64,000 nt of DNA, from positions 124,001 through 188,000 of the forward strand of contig CBFFRP010000143.1 in the NCBI GenBank assembly GCA_965644295.1, written 5' to 3'. The position numbers and the translations under genes were made by a program. This document shows, in pieces, positions 60,701 through 64,000 of the stretch. The notes below the pieces were generated by a model. It was not told the DNA's origin. It was given only the letters and a program-made list of their open reading frames with translations, and did not search any database. Numbering within the stretch: the first letter of the stretch is position 1; each line of letters opens with the position of its first letter. The stretch comes from Paraphysomonas bandaiensis. Lineage: Eukaryota; Chrysophyceae.

Positions 60701-62842
60701 ACTCACAGAATTTGCGACAGTATCACGAACATATTTCAATGCCTGCTGACAATCATAGTTACAATAGTGCAGAACTTCCAGAGCCCTGTCCTCATGGTAG
60801 AACCTTGCTCTGCATTCACTTGTTGGTACTGCGAATGCTTCTCTACCATTTCGGACAGAAGCAACTAGCCTTCTTGTTGTGACCGGAGATGACGCCCGGT
60901 CTGATGCCGAATGCAGGACAGTCTCATCACCGCCACTCGGGATGCTCTCACTTGAACTGAAACTTTGGTTCAGTGCAGCGCTTCCAATGGTCTCATCAGG
61001 CGCAGATACCGTCGACTTCCCGTCTTCGCGCACATCCATTACAACATATAGTCGGCGTCTATTAGCGCTCGCCGCGAGTTGTGTGGACTTTTGCCGCTCT
61101 TGCTGTGGAACGTTTTCCTTCCACGCATGCGACGTTTGCCCAGAAGGAGTGGAGCTGCCAGTCACAGAAGATATGGACGGCTTAACTGTATCGACCAGCA
61201 ATCCCGGTCGAATTGGGAGACACGCATATGCCTCAGATAAGTACGCATTCTCTACACTATCCAAAACTACATCAGGGCGATATACAAGCCCAGAGGTAAC
61301 GGACTTGTCCTCGTCTTCTGTTTCGCTAGGTGCGACAAATGGTGAGACCTCAACTTGGAACGATGACCCCACACGGCTTGAGTGTCTTTTAAAATCTTTA
61401 TCCTCGACACCCTGAGCAGTCGAACGCACCCCAGCTATCAGGGTCATGAGACAAGATTGTATGGGATCAACACTAATGGCATCTATCATAGTAGTGTGGG
61501 TACTCATAGCATTGTTGGGTTGGGGTAGAGCATCTTCCAGACCATCCAGCAGACTTAATACTTCGGATTCCCACCCTAACAAAGAAACACATAGCGCAAA
61601 CATGTATCGTCCTCTCCTTTCCATAAGAAGTCTCTGCAGAACCGGGTGACATTCCTCGGCCTCCTTTCTCCATTTCTTCCATTGCTCTGGATGTTGGATT
61701 AGGTCCAAAACGACTGGTCTCCACTCATAGGAGTTACTGCCAGGGTCATCCCACTCAGATAAAAATGCCATGGCCAAAGCAAAATCAGACGACTCAGGGT
61801 CGTCCATAAGCTCCGCATAACTCTCTTCGAACATAATAATATTACCTCGCCGATCTGTCACTTCTTTATACTCTAATGCCCGGCAGTCCACAGGAACCAA
61901 ATTGACTACGTCGTTCAAAGATGGTCCAACAGTCGGCTCTTCAGGCCGTTTCAATATGTAACACATTCTTCGCTGTGGACTCCAATATAACTCATTACTG
62001 CGAACAATTAATATTAAATATATACTACTAATGTGAGTGGAACAATGCCGCACCGTGGTTCCTCGGCAACTTCGTATTTGCTTGTGCGACCCGAATCATC
62101 AGATACTGCATCGGACAGTTCAGATAAATTTTCATCATCCATGTAGCGCTTGAGGATCGCCTTACATACATCCGTCCCGAGGTTCTCTTTCGTAAACAAC
62201 TATAACCACAATCATTACTGTAATCATTGACAGGAAAGGTGCAGAATTACATATTTCTCATTAAGGTCCATTCGTTTCCACACAGATGATCTAATGCGTT
62301 TGAGTGCCTTTTCCAGGCGCTTCGGATAGCGATGCGATATATAATCTCTCAACGCCTACATGGTACATATGAATTTAAAGAGCTACCACACAATATAATA
62401 TTACAAGACCTGAGTAAACGCATGGAAGTGTCGAGTAATCTTTCCCGTGCCACGACGATCACAAGTTTTTTCTCCACTCAGTTCATGCAACGCATCATCC
62501 AATTGTGCCTCACAGTCTGGTTGATAAGAATCTATCGACGAAGAGGACATTAATAGTTTGGAGCGTGTTGGTGTTGGAATATCCGTATGACGATCCCCAT
62601 CTATAGACCCTCGATCCGAGTTATCTATATCAGAGTAATTGCTACCTGAAAACAAATATAAACGCCCGCAGATAACACCCGATCCCCTCACCGTCCCCCT
62701 CCCGTATATCCTCAGTGTCATCAGATGATAGAATGGACTCCATCTCTTCTGAGTCGATTCCGTCCTCACAGCGCCTCTCTATCCTACCTACAGGTACACA
62801 GACACTCATAACACCGCCCTGCTCAACAGGTTTCTCATCCAT
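57701..62842 (-). CDS. ELM2-SANT chromatin protein with four PWWP-like repeats and an AT-hook
   Basis: Exons 62692-62842, 62410-62645, 62251-62355, 62054-62199, 60691-61997, 59509-60611, 57701-59461 (introns 46-79 bp, phases agree); 1602 aa. PWWP-like modules begin near residues 213 (NELYWSPQRRMCYIL), 759 (HNIYWVKNKGCPCIC), 1030 (SNLFWSNKMGLPVMFY) and 1277 (TNLFWLTKRCMPAIFY), each followed by a helix 'DFAxAxxxxxEW' and a tail like YAWPDFILDLVAHNSSWRPW. A split ELM2 lies at ~418-470 (VGSSFQVEV) and ~615-645 (ALEVLHYCNYDCQQALKYV), then a SANT-like segment to ~715 (MKDVINMYYCLYP). AT-hook-like GPGRRKKI is near 1002. ELM2-SANT proteins recruit and activate class I histone deacetylases; PWWP modules read methylated histones and bind DNA, so a HDAC-linked reader scaffold is inferred. 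Confidence 0.75.
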
Positions 62843-63430
62843 CTAGACTGGGTAGGTCCAGTATGTTAATTTCAATTTCAAATGAATTGGAGGAAATCGA
62901 TGTGGAGAATGGCACGTACATGTATTTGGTATGTGGGGCGGGTTGTAGTATTGTACTACGTACGAGAACATCTGCCTACTCAAATTTGTCTTTTTTGAAA
63001 ATCGAAATCTTCAAAATGCGTATTTTTTCCCTTAAATTTTGTGAAAATATGGAGCTCACTCTCGACGGTATTGATATTAGGACCTAATGAAGTTACAGAT
63101 ACTTGGATAATAATGGAAATACAACTTTCCTCGTGCTGTTCATTTTGACAACCCATGCTTCATAGATAGGTATATATCTCATTAATATTGTCCTTTTGTC
63201 TTTTGTTTGTCTTTTGTTCAATATTGCAAAAATCTTCAAAAAATGAATGCAAGGATTGTGTCTCCTCAAGATACTTCGCATTCATGCCTCATGTCAATAA
63301 CAATTCAATTGCACAAACTTGCTTTTCGAAATAATTGCTCTAAACTAATAGCTAGCGGGAAGCACAATTATCCACTCCAATATTCTCATTGAGATTCTCT
63401 CGGGAGAGGTCTCTAACTGCATATTATGAC
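62843..63430. other. Intergenic, AT-rich 5' flank of the ELM2-SANT gene
   Basis: No frame supported; presumably includes the promoter of the minus-strand ELM2-SANT gene. Confidence 0.4.
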
Positions 63431-63750
63431 ACGCAACAAGGAACAGGGGAACGGGCCGCTTGTGTCGCTGAGGCGTCCGTCTTGCGCCGGGAAGGCACTT
63501 TGTCTCACAATAAAAAATTTTATATTTTATTTTTTTAAAGTTTAATTCTTTAATATTGTTATATAAGAGTATTTAAAAGTTATTTATAATATATATAAGA
63601 TAATTTATTATTTAAAGTATGGTATTTTTAATATCATTACATAAGAACTTCGAGTGTTAAGGAAAGAGTAATAAAACAAAGCGCCTTCCCGGCGCAAGAG
63701 GGATGCCTCAGCTGCACAAGTGGCCCGTTCCCCTGTTCTTTGTTTTGTTT
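63431..63750. mobile_element. MITE with 66-bp inverted-repeat arms
   Basis: GC-rich arms 63437-63502 and 63677-63742 are inverted copies about 89% identical (roughly 7 mismatches in 66), around a 174-bp very AT-rich core with no coding capacity. The heptamer TTATGAC occurs just outside both ends (63424-63430 and 63751-63757), fitting a target duplication. The arms begin caa(g/a)gaacaggggaacggg. Confidence 0.82.
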
Positions 63751-63830
63751 TTATGACTTTTTAAATAGGGTATATTGCGTTATATAATCAGTATTAGATA
63801 TCATGGTATATAACAGGTATATAGCAAGAA

Positions 63831-64000
63831 CTATCCTGGCTCAGCAACATTAAATGCCATTTTATTACATCTAGCAGCACCATCAAGATGTACTTGTTCA
63901 CGGAAAGAGTTTAATTGTATATCGAACTTTTGCCAACGTGTGCGGGAGAGCGAATCTTGCAATATACTACATGCACTGTTGTGTGCTTTGGAGGAGTTTT
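63831..64000 (-). CDS. 3' terminal exon of a gene running off the window
   Basis: The minus strand is open from the window edge for 56 codons to TAG at 63831-63833. The sequence is non-repetitive and protein-like (SLSRTRWQKFDIQLNSFREQ, then VHLDGAARCNKMAFN). Too little remains to name a family. Confidence 0.4.
   Translation of the reverse strand, partial: NSSKAHNSACSILQDSLSRTRWQKFDIQLNSFREQVHLDGAARCNKMAFNVAEPG

Overview
This is nuclear DNA of a eukaryote, most likely a free-living or parasitic protist. Genes sit on both strands, many are split by very short GT-AG introns (about 38-60 bp, often GTAAGT/GTGAGT donors), and intergenic DNA is AT-rich and full of transposon debris. I cannot place the species from sequence alone. 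Exon joins were worked out by hand from splice signals, reading-frame phase and protein similarity recalled from known families; no transcript data were available.

Layout. 1-1613: 3' part of a coiled-coil gene. 2113-7629: a complete, recently inserted Ty1/copia retrotransposon with identical 294-bp LTRs and a 5-bp target duplication. 7.6-10.3 kb: transposon remnants. 10367-12958 (-): intronless crinkler/RHS-like P-loop ATPase. 13938-18455 (+): intronless 1505-aa protein joining a gamma-glutamylcyclotransferase-like domain, an NB-ARC switch, two membrane segments and TPRs. 18.5-22.1 kb: no clear gene. 22123-33867 (-): a 3866-aa surface protein with about 12 cadherin-like and about 14 IPT/TIG repeats and a multi-pass C-terminus. 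34356-35242 (+): small coiled-coil gene. 37369-38737 (-): ETF alpha subunit, 8 exons. 39239-41381 (+): secreted type-B carboxylesterase, 12 exons. 41761-42943: decayed hAT transposon. 44523-46054 (-): Ser-rich repeat protein. 46236-46644: perfect (GTAT)102 microsatellite. 46861-47445 (+): calcineurin-B-like EF-hand protein. 48.4-50.9 kb: inverted-repeat element, an AT-rich foreign-looking insert and gene fragments. 51915-56032 (-): a 23-exon gene that appears to fuse a PP2A B56 regulatory subunit to a PDK1-like protein kinase. 57701-62842 (-): a 1602-aa ELM2-SANT chromatin protein with four PWWP-like repeats. 63431-63750: MITE. 63831-64000 (-): 3' end of another gene.

There are no operons. 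The most striking content is a set of unusual domain fusions: B56 + PDK1-like kinase (phosphatase targeting and kinase in one chain), GGCT/AIG2-like + NB-ARC + membrane + TPR (an NLR-like architecture with an enzyme-like N-terminus), and ELM2-SANT + tandem PWWP-like modules. Conserved housekeeping genes here are intron-rich, whereas the crinkler-like, GGCT-NB-ARC and cadherin/IPT genes are intronless or nearly so.
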